Positions 24,626-36,015 of a stretch of 64,000 nt of DNA are shown piece by piece. The notes under the pieces are model-generated. The model saw nothing but the letters and a program-made list of their open reading frames with translations. It was not told the origin of the DNA and did no database searches. Position numbers and translations under genes: made by a program. Source of the DNA: Linnemannia elongata (lineage: Eukaryota; Mortierellomycota; Mortierellomycetes; Mortierellales; Mortierellaceae); contig JAXBDG010000004.1 in the NCBI GenBank assembly GCA_036320915.1, positions 1,922,001 to 1,986,000 of the forward strand. The letters run 5' to 3'. Each line of letters starts with the position of its first letter. The stretch's first letter is position 1.

Positions 24626-25400
24626 ACCTTCGCCGAATTGGTCAGTGGGTGATTCTGACAGATTCAAGCCGATGAACAACAGGCCCAGTAGAAGAAAGCA
24701 GCAGTAAGGAGAACAATAACAACAAGAGGGTAACGAAAGAGACAACGAGGGAGAAGAGGGAGCTTGTTAGTGACTTGACGGCTACGGCATCCTGCAAAGG
24801 CGTCCTGATGATCGCGATGGTCCTGATGATGTTGGATTGTATCGATGGTGGTGGAAGGGAAAGAAAATGAGTGCGCCAGGAAGACTCTGTGGACATGTAC
24901 CAGAAGCGAATTTCAGTGATCACGTGCAGCCGAGAAGACGATAAAAGATTTCGACCGATGAAAGTTTGATCCTTCCTTTCGCAAACGTATTTGTATGTAA
25001 CCGGGAGACACCACGACGGATGCTTGCAGTGGATGAAGGAAGGAGTGAACCCATCGATGGGGTGCCGGCAATGATGTTTTGTACCCTCAGTGCTATACAA
25101 TTCAAGCCTCAGACGCACTAGGACTCAGCAGACCGATACAGGATGGATCGATGGATGGCAACTAGCACCGACGGATGTTTTTGCCTTGTGGGACCTATGC
25201 CTCAGTGCTGGGTGGAGTAGGCAAATAGATCTAGCGCCGTGTGGGAGGGGGATCTTCACCGACATCTGCTCACTCGGAGACAACTCCACCCGTTCACTCG
25301 GGAAGAAACATCAACCTATCAGGAGGCAACCACCTACAACAGCACCTTCAGATCGCAGTACTCATCAACCCAACGCTGCCTTCTCCCTTCTAGTTTCGCC

Positions 25401-26598
25401 ATGTCTGGATTGCCCGCTATTCTCAAAGCCACCGAGGAGGACATCAAGCTCCTTCTCTCTGCCCAGTCCCACATGGGTACCAAGAACTGCGATGTTCACA
25501 TGGAGCCCTACGTCTTCAAGCGTCGTGCTGATGGTAAGCACCCCGGGGCGTTAGCGAGTTATTTACAGACAGGAGTCAAGTGAACGAGGAAAGGTTCAGG
25601 ATCAGTTTTGGCAGGACAGACAAGTAGATCTGTCTGCGAAAGAATATGTTTGTCCGAAGTCTATTCAGCGATCGCTGTAGTCGCCGGCTCCACTGGACGA
25701 GCAGGTGCAGGAAAGGACCATGGACACAGCCAATCTTGTTATTCCGCTCTGAGACTTTCAGCATATGGTTCAATTGATCTGTGAAGAACAATAACACTTG
25801 AGGAGCCGGCAACATACAGGGACAGGACTTAGTCAGTTTTAATACGAAAGCCAGGATCAGAGGAAACTATCATTGAAGGAGCAGCAACTAACTCGACTCT
25901 GCTACCGGTTACAACGACATATTCGATTAGGTCTCCACATCATCAACATCGGCAAGACCTGGGAGAAGATCGTCCTCGCTGCCCGTATCATTGTCGCCAT
26001 CGAGAACCCCGCCGATATCTGCGTCATCTCTGCCCGCCCCTACGGTCAGCGTGCTGCCTTGAAGTTCGCTTCCCACACCGGTGCCCAGGCCATCGCTGGT
26101 CGCTTCACCCCCGGTACCTTCACCAACTACATCACCCGTGCCTTCAAGGAGCCCCGTTTGATCATCGTCACCGACCCCTTGACCGACCACCAGGCCATCA
26201 AGGAGGCTTCGTACGTTAACATCCCCGTTATCGCTTTCGCCGATACCGAGTCTCCCCTCCGTTACGTCGATGTTGCCATCCCTACCAACAACCGCTCCAA
26301 GCACGCCATTGGTCTTGCCTACTGGATGTTGGCTCGTGAGGTTCTCCGCCTCCGTGGCACCATCTCCCGCTCCGCCCCCTGGGATGTCATGGTTGATATG
26401 TTCTTTTACCGTGATCCCGAAGAGAAGGCTGAGGAGGAGGCCGCTGCTCTCGCCGCCGAGAAGCCCGCTGAGGCTGAGGCCGAGACCGGCACCTGGGCTC
26501 CTGGTGAGGCTGCCCCCGCTGCCGCTGGCGACTGGACCGCTGAGGAGGCTACTGCTGACTGGTCCGCTGCCCCCGTCACTGACTCCTGGGCTGCTTAA
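25401..26598 (+). CDS. RPS0: 40S ribosomal protein S0 (uS2, laminin-receptor family)
   Basis: This is a small-subunit protein needed for 40S maturation. Exons 25401-25533 and 25931-26598 join in phase 1 and give 266 aa. The uS2 core is unmistakable: [49 protein letters not shown], then [19 protein letters not shown] and [19 protein letters not shown]. The C-terminal 60 aa are Glu/Ala-rich and end in tryptophan-containing repeats ([28 protein letters not shown]), as in fungal and animal homologues. Codon bias is extreme (C-ending), fitting high expression. The single 397-base intron is long for this genome. Confidence 0.98.
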
Positions 26599-27261
26599 AT
26601 CCAGACTGGTTCACTCTAGTCAATTAATAAATGTCAAAAGCATTTTTCATCACGCGAAACAAAACATTCATGGGACTTCTCTTACTTTTGATGTACAAGA
26701 ATATTGTTCTTAAAGTGACGGGTAGATCTAGGGACGGCTAACGTTCTATCCAAAGAGGACTGATGATCTAGGGATATAGGTTCTTTTAAGCGTGACAGTA
26801 GGCTGTTCAACACGTATGTCTTACTCTGCTCAATCATAATGCTGCTACAAGACTGGACCCTAAACATGACTTTTTCCTGCGAACAAACATGCATTCCTTG
26901 CCTCCAAAAAAAAGGCGAAGATGAACGCGTCTTTTGTTTTTTGCTATAGTTTTCGCGCTACCAAGACTTTCGTTGGGTTCATCGACTATTCAGGTCCATG
27001 AATGAGCGTGCCCTTCATTTCGGCTTCGCCAGGTACACACAAAAGGAAGATATACAATTGGTCCTCATCTACCGCCATCTCGGAATCAACTGTCCACTAC
27101 AAGTGACAGTAAACCCGAATCAAAAACCCTCCTTCCTATCTCCATTTGTTCGCCATGGCAAGCAGTGGTGCTTCTTGGTTTGGATGATTTTATTAGGAAA
27201 TGTCCCATCGTTGTTTTGTTGAACCAATTAGTCCACGCTCCGAGCGTGATGGCCGTCTATT
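26599..27261. other. Convergent intergenic region
   Basis: RPS0 and SPT16 converge here. TAATAAATG just after the RPS0 stop is the likely poly(A) signal. The rest shows no gene. Confidence 0.55.
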
Positions 27262-30200
27262 TTAGCGCTTTCTCTTCTTCTTTCTGTCGTTGTCAGAATC
27301 AGAGTCAGCCTCGCGTTTAGATCCTCCAAACTTCTTGTCATCCGCTATAAAGAGAAACGAGAATGGTTGTTTTAGTATCAGGCGCGAACAGAGCAACAGT
27401 CAAGAATATTAATCAAAACCAATAATAACCAAAACATAATGCATGCGACTTACCCCTCTTGGCCTTCTCCTCCAATGCATCCCAGTCCTCTCCAGACTCT
27501 TCATCCTCCTCTGATCCCGAATCCGATCCACCACTATCGTTTGATGCGTCGGATGCATATGAGCTCTCGTCAGATGATGATCCAAAGTCGCTTCCTGATG
27601 CCTCAAACTCGGACGCAGACTCCTCAGAATCCTCTGCATCCGACTCGATCGCCAAGAACGACCAACCACCCTCCTTGTAGAACTCGGCAGGATCCTCTTG
27701 GATCGTCTTCATAATGGGTCCCCAGTTCAAGTTGACCGGTCCCTCGTAAAAGACAATATCCATGGAATCCAGCCAGTCCTTGACATTGTCGAGTTGTGAC
27801 ATAGGAATAGTGTTGACGTGGATAGGAGTCTGGAAGTAATCCTTGAATGTGAAAACCATATCAAAGTTCTTAAGACCAAATTGGATACGCTCCAGATGGA
27901 CGACCTCGACATCGGCAAGGGTGACGACAAGGAAGGGAGCTTCACTCAGGTGGACGAGACAGTCTTGTGTGGGCTTCAAGAGAACGTTGGTCCTGAAGGG
28001 TACTCCGTTGAAAGCAAGATCGCGGAATGGAACATCGACCTCAACCTTATTATCGCTCTGTAATAGGAAATCGCAAAATGGAGTTAGTAAAAACAATATA
28101 ATGAGTGGTTCAGCAAAATAAAAAAAATAAAAAAAATATTCTTACCAACTCGGTAATCTTCTCGCCAAACTGCTTGAACTCCTTGTTGAGAGCGGCGCGG
28201 CGCTTGCGTTCCTCCTGTTCAGATGCCAACTCATCCTCATCTCCATACACATATTTCCGGCGACGGTTTCCAGTTTCATCGAACTGTGCATCTGAAGCCT
28301 CTCTGTAAAACTGGACGTGCTCGGTCTTCTTCTTTCCAATCATGATAGGGTTCTTCAGCTGGCAGTGAATCAAAACGATCAACTCGCCGTCGCAGGGCTG
28401 GAAGAAAAGGTGCTTGATGTTGTTGAAAAGAACATCGATCCTATTTTCGTTCCTGAGAGGCGAAACATAGCGAAGACCGTTCGAGTGGATCTCAAGTTCT
28501 CCAGACCGCTTTCCGTCCAATCCAGGGCGAGCAAAGACATCGGGAAGTCTTGGAGGACGCTTACCCTTCACTTCAATCAGCTTGTCCTGCTCAACAATGT
28601 CAGCCATCTCCTTGCGCTCCGACTCCTTCTTGACAGCGTTCTTCTTCAACTCCAGGATCTGGTTGTAGATCTCCGACATCCTTGGGCCATCAGCGCTCCT
28701 GAACGAAAGAGCACGCACAAAGTTGGCGTTGGGGTTGTCGAATGGCTACAGTTGTTACAATTACAATGATTGTAGACATATTAGAGAATTGCTCAAATAA
28801 GAATAACATGCTGGCGATACCAATGCACGAAGCGTTTGGCTGCTTACCGTGTCGTCCTTCTTGCCGGGCTGTCCGGGTGTGATAAAGTTGAGACGCAAGT
28901 AGAAGAACTCGCCTTCGTCCGTCTTGGTGACCTTTTGAAGAGTCGAGATGTGGAAAGGAACTGGGAGTCCGTAGATTGGCAGCACCAAGGTGTCGTTCCT
29001 CTGGTCGACAATAATCCTGAGACTGCTGACTTCCTTAGGTAGTGCTGACTCTCTCTTGTAACTCTCAAACTTGCGGAACACACTCTTGGCATTGTCCTTC
29101 TTCAAGCTGCCGGCATCACCGTAGCGCTCGAGACCCTCAGCATGCTTTTGGTCTGCCAAAAGCTTCTGATGCTCCTTTCTCGACTGATCCTTGCTGGCCT
29201 CATCCACTTCACTGCGGAACTTGGTGTTCAAGACAGCAGACTTGGCAGCGCGGGTGTGAGCTCCTGTCTCCTTCTTGACTGGTTCCTCCTCGTCCTCTGC
29301 TGGGTCTTTGAAGAAGTAAGAGACATCCGACAAGCTGGTGTCGCACACTGTCAGAAGCTGTGGCGACTCCTGTGTGACTCTGACAGTATCGACCAACAGC
29401 AGCGAGTACCTGTATTATAAATGAATAAAACTCGACATGTTAGAGTGCATTCGAAATTTGAGAGGTTAGTAAGTTTGATACGAAGCAAATGAACGTCAAG
29501 GACGTACTTCTTGGACTGCTCATCCTCAGCCTTGGGGTTATCGATGTCCTGGAAACCGACTGAAACACTGAAGATCATGTCACGCTGAAGCTCCTTTGTG
29601 TTTTTGCTGTTCAAGAGATAGCTGGACTCGCGGAACTCCAAACCAGTCTAGTGTTCGCGAATAGAAGTCGCAGTAAAAAGTCAGCCTCTTTGGAAGGATA
29701 TCAACACCATACCTCGTCATACCTTCAGCTCCTTCAAACAAATATACTTACGCCGAATCCCAAGTTCTTAACAAACTTCTTCTCCAGTTCAGGACGTTTG
29801 TTTCTGATGTAGTCGATTGCCCGATTGTAGACATCCTTGATCTTGGTTCCCTCCTTCATAGATTCGAAAACCTTGCGTTGGACATCCAAAAGAAAGGTGT
29901 AGTTCTTTTCCTGAGTCTTGTTGGGGTCAATCAAGAAGGTACGTCCAATGTTGGAGCAATAAGACTTGTAACGGACACCGAGGGAGCAAATAATGGTGCC
30001 GGCGTGTAAATCCTTGTCGTTCGAAACAGCTGAAGTTTTCAAATCATAATCGCCTCCACTCTGAATGATAGGAGTGTAACACCACTCGGGGTTTCCTGAT
30101 GCAGCCTATTATACCAAACACAAGTTTACCTGTTAATATCTTGATTTGAGCCTCAGTTGTGATATTGGAGAACATAAGCCATCCGTATACTTACATCCGC

Positions 30201-31589
30201 TGGGAACTTGAGCTTCTTGAACATCTTTTCGTCCAAGAGAACATCCTCGGTTTTCTCGGCAAACTTCTCATGTGTGATCTTGCGCTCCTCGTCAATAATC
30301 TTGGACATCTCATCAATGAACCAGTTCTTCATCAAGAGCGAGCTCAGTCTGGTGGCGCTCTTGGTGTAGCGCTATGAAAACACATATTAACGGATCAAAC
30401 AAGTTTGCTGTTAGCCATTTGAAAAAGCCGCAACTTTCAAAATGACATATACTTTAGGTATCCAGCAGTCGAGCATATGAACATACAAGTTCTTCGTCAT
30501 CCTTGATGGCAAAGACATCGGCAAAGCCACCCGACACATCAACGTTCTCAAAGGACTTGTTCGAGCCCTCCAGAGCAACCTTCCATGCGTTGGCGAAAGC
30601 TCCTGTCTGTGTATCCTTTGCGAAAATGCCGACTCGGTTCTAAATTATACAGTGTCGGGATTGTGTAAATGTCAGTCATACTGCGCCAAATAAACCATGG
30701 AGACAGAGCATACCCACTCCGCATGCGGCTAAAGCAGTAACAACGGTAGAAACATACTCCATGCTTGGCCATAATGTCGGTCATCTTTTGGAACAGCTCC
30801 TCGTTGTGAGCCTCATCCTTGGTGCGGGCGTGAATCTCCACTGGGAACTGCTGACCCTCCCACTGCTTGAGCGATTCCAGGATCTTGGCTACATACACGT
30901 GTAAGCATGAAATGCAACTCTCGAAGACGTTAGTGACCACTGCGCAGATATCCATTAAAGAGTCCACGACGTCATTGCTTTCTATGTTGTTGTCCAAAAG
31001 TCGCCTACCTTTCTTGCTTCCAGTGACAATGTGAAGCGCCTCGGGGGTGAACAGCATCAGCGTCTGAGTGAGTTCGTATCCGAAAAGCCAGATCTAATAA
31101 TAAATCAAAGAGAGAGAGATGCCATTAGTAAAGCATCAATGGGTAAACTGTCAAGAGTACCTGTCCCTATGCAAACATTTTTTTATGTGGTGGCGTTTCC
31201 TTCAGTTGTTTTCATTTGTTATTTTTCCTTACCTGCAACGCAGTTGTCTTTTGATACACGTTGTCCTCGTCCGACATGTCACCCAAAACAACGAGCAGAG
31301 TATTAACATTCTGGAAGGAGTCATCGGGACCGTTTGATTTCTAAAGTGTGAGTCGCAAGGATTGCCAAGTGTTGAGAGTGTTATAGAATCAGTATTAACG
31401 CGTTGTTTCAGTGTGTTTACAGTTGAATATAAAGGCCGAGGTTTGATTTGATTGTATATGCTGTTGATGAAGGTGCATTTGTTCTAAAGTCGGATTGGAA
31501 GGAGGAATCGGTACCTTCCAGTGGTTGACGAGTCCTCTAGCCCTCCTGTGGAACAGGCGGGCGTCGATAGACACCTCGGTTGATGGCAT
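27262..31589 (-). CDS. SPT16: FACT histone-chaperone subunit Spt16
   Basis: This is the large subunit of FACT, which opens and rebuilds nucleosomes during transcription and replication in the nucleus. Twelve exons join in frame: 31589-31515, 31340-31233, 31093-31009, 30888-30758, 30639-30487, 30371-30195, 30105-29752, 29647-29508, 29409-28848, 28745-28146, 28057-27454 and 27344-27262. They give 1023 aa, close to yeast Spt16. Order: N-lobe ([20 protein letters not shown]), inactive aminopeptidase-like M24 fold ([20 protein letters not shown]), dimerisation/middle domain (FLFPD-less PH folds; [40 protein letters not shown]), then an acidic Ser/Asp/Glu tail ending in a basic KREAD...KKKRKR nuclear signal. 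I chose ATG 31589 over an upstream in-frame ATG because it matches the family N-terminus. Confidence 0.97.
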
Positions 31590-31910
31590 GGTTGGAATGT
31601 TGTTGATCAAAGAGGTGAACACCACTGTCTAGTCAAGAAAGACTAATTTATGGTGGTCACACTCACTCTCAACATGGTTATTTCCTTGCCGTATTGGAAA
31701 TAATGAGGTCCCACTCCCAAAAAAAAAGCGGCGTCTTGGACTCTCATTTTCTCAGGAGCACTGCCGCAGCCTAGTATTTAGTATTTAAAGAGGGAGATGA
31801 TTCCACAATTGTTCCTTTTCCCTCTTCCTTCTTTCCCCTCTTCTTTATTCTCCCTCTTTCAACAGAACCTCTCCAAACTACCCACACAAAACACTAAAGA
31901 AAACTTCACC
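31590..31910. promoter_or_regulatory. Bidirectional promoter between SPT16 and the GNAT gene
   Basis: 321 bases separate two divergent start codons, so the regulatory elements are shared or interleaved. A C/T-rich tract precedes the GNAT start. A TATTTAAAGAGGG segment near 31782 is the only TATA-like candidate. Confidence 0.5.
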
Positions 31911-32694
31911 ATGTCAACCGCCACCACAAGATCGCCCGAAGAGCACGCACGCCTTCTCGGTCTCCATAACTCCTTCAAACCCATATGGCTCACAGAAACG
32001 ATCCAATTGGGGCCATGGCTCCCCTCGGACCGAGATGTAATCGCTGAATACATGAACGATCCCAGGGTCTATGAGTACTTATTCGGCCCTCCAATCCCGT
32101 ACACGCTCAAGGATGCCGACGACTGGCTTGCGATGCGAGTCGATAGAATAACCGAGAAGGGCACCCCGCTCGATTTTGCGTTTCGGGATATGGCTCGAGG
32201 CGGCAGGGCGTTTGGATGTGTCGGCGCTTCAGACCATAGCGATGAAAACCTTGCCGAGGATGATACTGGGTAAATACACATGTATACATGCAGGCCATTG
32301 AAGACATCATGGCTGAATGCATTGTCCCTCCCTCTCCGTCATCTAGTAGAATCTAATTCTTCTTTTCTTGAACATTGTTAGATACTGGCTTGCACCAGAG
32401 TATCATGGACAGGGCCTTATGGCAAAGGCATTGAAGATGATGCTCTACCGCGTCTCAGTGACCGAGTGCGGCAAACGTAAGTTCAACTCGTTTGCCTTCG
32501 AGGGCAACTGGGCCAGTCGCAGGACCTTGGAGAAAGTTGGGTTTGTTGTTCAGGAAGGCATGACCCGCAGTATTGTCAAGTATGGCAAGACAATTCCACA
32601 GTGGGTGCTTCGTCTCTACTTGACAGAGGAGGATGTTAAACGATGGGGAAAGGAGACCCTTGAGGCCACACCTCTTCCCTCATTAGTGCAATAA
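31911..32694 (+). CDS. GNAT-family N-acetyltransferase (RimJ/RimL type)
   Basis: This is an acetyl-CoA-dependent N-acetyltransferase. Exons 31911-32269 and 32382-32694 give 223 aa. The N-terminus LGPWLPSDRDVIAEYMNDPR is the RimL-type strand and helix. Motif A is YWLAPEYHGQGLMAKALKMM (acetyl-CoA loop HGQGLM). FAFEGNWASRRTLEKVGFV is the usual end of the fold (N-x-AS-x-x-x-x-EK-x-GF). I chose the second in-frame ATG (31911) because translation from 31797 would add a pyrimidine-tract artefact. The substrate cannot be told from sequence. It is convergent with the PA-RING gene, 85 bases apart. Confidence 0.9.
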
Positions 32695-32779
32695 GGTCAA
32701 TACATGTAAAATTGAGCATTTTAATTGAATATGGTACAACTATCTGTGCGAATAGTAAAAAATGGTACAAGTTGGCTAT

Positions 32780-34854
32780 CTACGAACGGTTTCCGTCTAG
32801 TTGTCGGGTTGGTGATCTGATTTCGTCGAGTGGAGGGGGGATGGAGACAACGACGATTGGCTCGTCCGTGGTCGCGATATTTGATGATCGTCCACTAATA
32901 GTGACTCCTCCTGGTGACATCGATTGAAGAGGGACTGCGCCATTGTCACCGCCGCGTCCTTGCTCTGCTACATCGACCTCCGAATGCTGCTGAGTAGTAG
33001 GCCGACCACGGATGCGATTAAAAGTTTTGGAAAAGAATCGACCCACTCTGTCGAGGGCGTTGATCTCATGGTGTCCGTAATGTGTCCTTGAAGCAACCCA
33101 TTCTGGTCCCATTATGAATTCCATTAACCGGTCGTTTGGGAGAGGGGCAACGGCTTCTACATTGGCAGTCTCGTTTCCAGTTGCGTCTACTGAGGGCTTC
33201 GAACACTCATACTTGCACAAGGGACATGTAGAGCTCTTTCTTGTGAGCCAGGGATCTATGCAGATCAGACAAAATGAAGCATGTAAGTTTGTCGACGCGA
33301 TCTAGGTGTTGTATACGTGCTCAAAGATCAAACTCAAGGGACTCTTACCGATACACTCGCAGTGGAATTCGTGGTGACAAGGCAGTGTACGAATCTCTTC
33401 GCCGTTCGAGAATTCATCGAGGCAGATGGCGCACATGTCGTTGGAGAGTCCTTCTTGAGGGAGGACATTTGTATTTGTATCCAGAGTTTCCGCTGTCCCT
33501 AATGCCTTCATGGACCGAATAGACCGACCAGAAATAGACCCAGGACGGGAATGCGTTCTCCTTTCAACCGACTCTCCATGACTAGCAGCCTGTACTCCAT
33601 CGAGTTTAACCTCGGGTGCTTTATCTTTGACTGGCAGCTCCGTCAAGGGCAAAGTAGAAGTAGAGCCCACGGAGTCTCCATAAACGGTCGCTGAGGTTGA
33701 CGGGGTAGCAACGGTGGTCTGTCCGAAGATTCTGACAGGGAACTCATCAAGAATGGTCTTGTCGATAGTTTTCCTCATCCGAATAACGCCATTTGGGAGC
33801 AGGTCGCCACCTCGAGCCAGTGCCTCTGCTCGGTATCTCTGCCGGAGAGCGTACAATCGACAATGCAAGACCACTACAAACGAATACAGACGAGAGAGGG
33901 GAGACAATCGTGAGTCATCGATGATTTCTACAGTCAAATCCGGCAGCATCCTTACAAACATAGCACAGATCAGCAATCAGCGGTACCTGAGACAGTGAAG
34001 GAGACACCCAAGAGAACTACAACGACAATGAGGACAAACTCCCAGATCACAGGCATGCGTTGGTCCGGAGTCACCTCTATCCTTACTCGGTCGTAGTACG
34101 ATACGGTGGAAGAGTCGTTCGACGTGCGAAGGTATGCCTTGAGCATCGTTCCGGTGTCGTACGATACAACAAGGCCAAGGATGTCCAATGAGGGATCGTT
34201 GGGGTAGATGGCAGCGGTAGCACCTGAGATTGCGGACTGTCCTGGTCCATTATAGACGATGGCTGCGACAGCGCCATTGCTAATGGCATTGAGCAGTTTC
34301 TGACGAAATGTGCAGCTGGTATCATTCGTAGGACCGCCTCTCCTGATAAGAGCAATTTTGTCCAGTCCGAACAGCTCTGGAGTTGGGAGTGTAGTATTAA
34401 GATCGATACCAGGCTGACAGGCATACCCCATATCGTACAGAAGGCCCTAAAAGAAAAAGTCAAATGACATGGCATGTCGTGAGACAAGAAGTTAGCGTCA
34501 TGGAACTCCTCAATAGAAAATAAACAAGTTGCGGGATTAAATGTGGGTCAACAGTAAAGAGGGGAGGAAATCGGGGCTTACAAAGAGTCCGTCCTTGGGA
34601 ATATTAGCAGTCTTGGCGATGAGGGCGACAGGAAGATCGTCGCCGGCCATGACGAGGTCGAGGTTTTCAATGTCGGTGGGATTGTTTTTGACACTGACAA
34701 TATCGTAGGAGAGGCGAGCTGTGGAGACGCCAAAGATGGTGGCACGAGCTGAGGTTGTGAGGGTGGCGAGGATCAGGATCAGAAAGAAGATTCGAGACAG
34801 CAGCCATGACCTTGTCGGTAGCTGTGTGTGTTTCCGACTCTTCACTGTAGTCAT
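32780..34854 (-). CDS. PA-TM-RING E3 ubiquitin ligase (RNF13/Goliath-like)
   Basis: This is a membrane-bound RING-H2 ubiquitin ligase, expected in endosome or vacuole membranes. Exons 34854-34582, 34446-33987, 33873-33349 and 33255-32780 give 577 aa. Order: signal anchor (LLSRIFFLILILATLTTSAR, residues about 17-36), a protease-associated domain (DIVSVKNNP, GLDKIALIRRGG, CTFRQKLLNAISNGAVAAIV), one membrane span (VIWEFVLIVVVVLLGVSFTV, residues about 220-240) and RLYALRQRYR. A Ser/Thr-rich linker leads to the RING-H2: CAICLDEF, CHHEFHCEC, then DPWL and CPLC. The tail of about 150 aa is disordered. An intron splits the RING between ECI and DPWL, as in the divergent neighbour at 36016. Confidence 0.93.
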
Positions 34855-36015
34855 GGTTGCACAGTCGGTAGAGGGTGGGAAGAGTATTTGTTGGTGGCAA
34901 ATAAAAATATAGGGGGACGATGCAGGAGGAAGGAGAGCAAACTCAAATTCTTTTGGGCGAAGCCAGAGGGTGAGCGAGTGTTGGTTGTTGAATGGAGGAA
35001 GAGGAATGAGAGGAAAGGAAGGAAAGGAAAGGAACGAAATGAAAGGAACGAAATGAAAGGAACGAATGAGAAAAGACAATGTCCGGAAATTAAAAAGAAA
35101 GAAAAGGAGCAATGGGATTGATATCAAATAGTACGTCAATGGAAAAAGAAAGAAAGAAAAAAAAACTGGGGGTGTTGCTGCCGAGATGTGAGTGGCGTTG
35201 AGTCTTGGTCCATGAAAAAAAGAGTCTTCTGTATGTAAGGTCATGTGGTCTCTTTTCCTGGTGGAGGATCCTTCGGGGTAAACAGGTGCCATCATTTCGT
35301 CCGTGTCCTAACACGGGTCAATGCGGGGACTGATGGAAGGACGATGATGCTATAGATATGACTGATGGAAGGGTGTAGGGAAAGAAGGACGGACCGATTT
35401 TGGGTGTGGAGAGAAACATGGCCAGTGAAAATCATTCGTTGATTGAAGGCCAGTGGGAGAGGAAGGGCGAAAGTGTAGAAGGGAGAAACTCGCTCGGTAT
35501 CCCTTGTCCTTCTTCGCCGTCAGTTCTTATTGTCCTTCTTTTGATAGCGACATTTTTTTATGACTAGTTAAAGGGTGGAGAAGTAGCTTGAGGCAGTTAG
35601 GAGTGAGAAAAAGCAAGAAACCCCTTTGGTTGATGAGAGCCAATTCGATCTCATCGCTGTCATGCTCCTCCTCAGATTTGGTCTCACATCCAATGAAAAA
35701 GAAAAAAAGGATCAAGCTACAGAAGGAAAAAAAACCTCACAGATTCTGATTTCACCGTTCAAAGGTCTTTGACCCTGTCTGACCCTGTGTCTGTCCTCTG
35801 TAGTAATCCGCCATACTCTATTTCTCTATCTTCATCTCTTCCCTCTTCTTACCTTGTGCTATACCTCCAGTACCACCTTCCTTGACTCCTACTCCTCCTA
35901 ACCTCCGTCATTCCTTGATAGAACTCCTCCACCTTCCGATCACAACATCGCTACCCCATACATACGCCCCTAGAGTGTCCCTCTTTTCCAAGACACTCCG
36001 CAACAATCACATCAA
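34855..36015. other. Divergent intergenic region between the two RING-H2 genes
   Basis: 1.16 kb holds both promoters. About 35020-35065 is a minisatellite of GAAAGGAACGAAAT-type units. From about 35820 to 36000 runs C/T-rich leader sequence for the plus-strand gene. The frame upstream of 34854 stays open to 35295, but it is Phe/Leu-rich translation of purine tracts and I reject it as coding. Confidence 0.55.
35020..35065. repeat. 14-bp purine-rich tandem repeat
   Basis: Units close to GAAAGGAACGAAAT recur about three times after GGAAA-rich sequence. It is a simple repeat in a promoter region. Confidence 0.75.

Larger units (their letters stand above)
23957..25400. other. Intergenic region with hairpin repeats and RPS0 promoter
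   Basis: 1.44 kb separates two divergently transcribed genes. The part next to the 575-aa gene holds a duplicated dimer of hairpin elements, described separately, with a 26-base A run and GA repeat between the dimers. From about 24650 to 25400 is the likely promoter and leader of the ribosomal gene RPS0. Short ORFs here run through the repeats and are not convincing. Confidence 0.6.

Noticed and set aside
24541..24660. tRNA-like structure in the hairpin region
   Set aside because: The arms do not form a cloverleaf, and no GGTTCGAATCC-type B box or anticodon loop is present.
25534..25930. snoRNA in the RPS0 intron
   Set aside because: A short hairpin (CAGACA/TGTCTG at 25617-25636) is present, but no C/D or H/ACA box set could be matched.
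34855..35295. N-terminal extension of the PA-RING protein
   Set aside because: The extra 147 residues are Phe/Leu/Ser translation of purine tracts, and the ATG at 34854 directly precedes a proper signal anchor.
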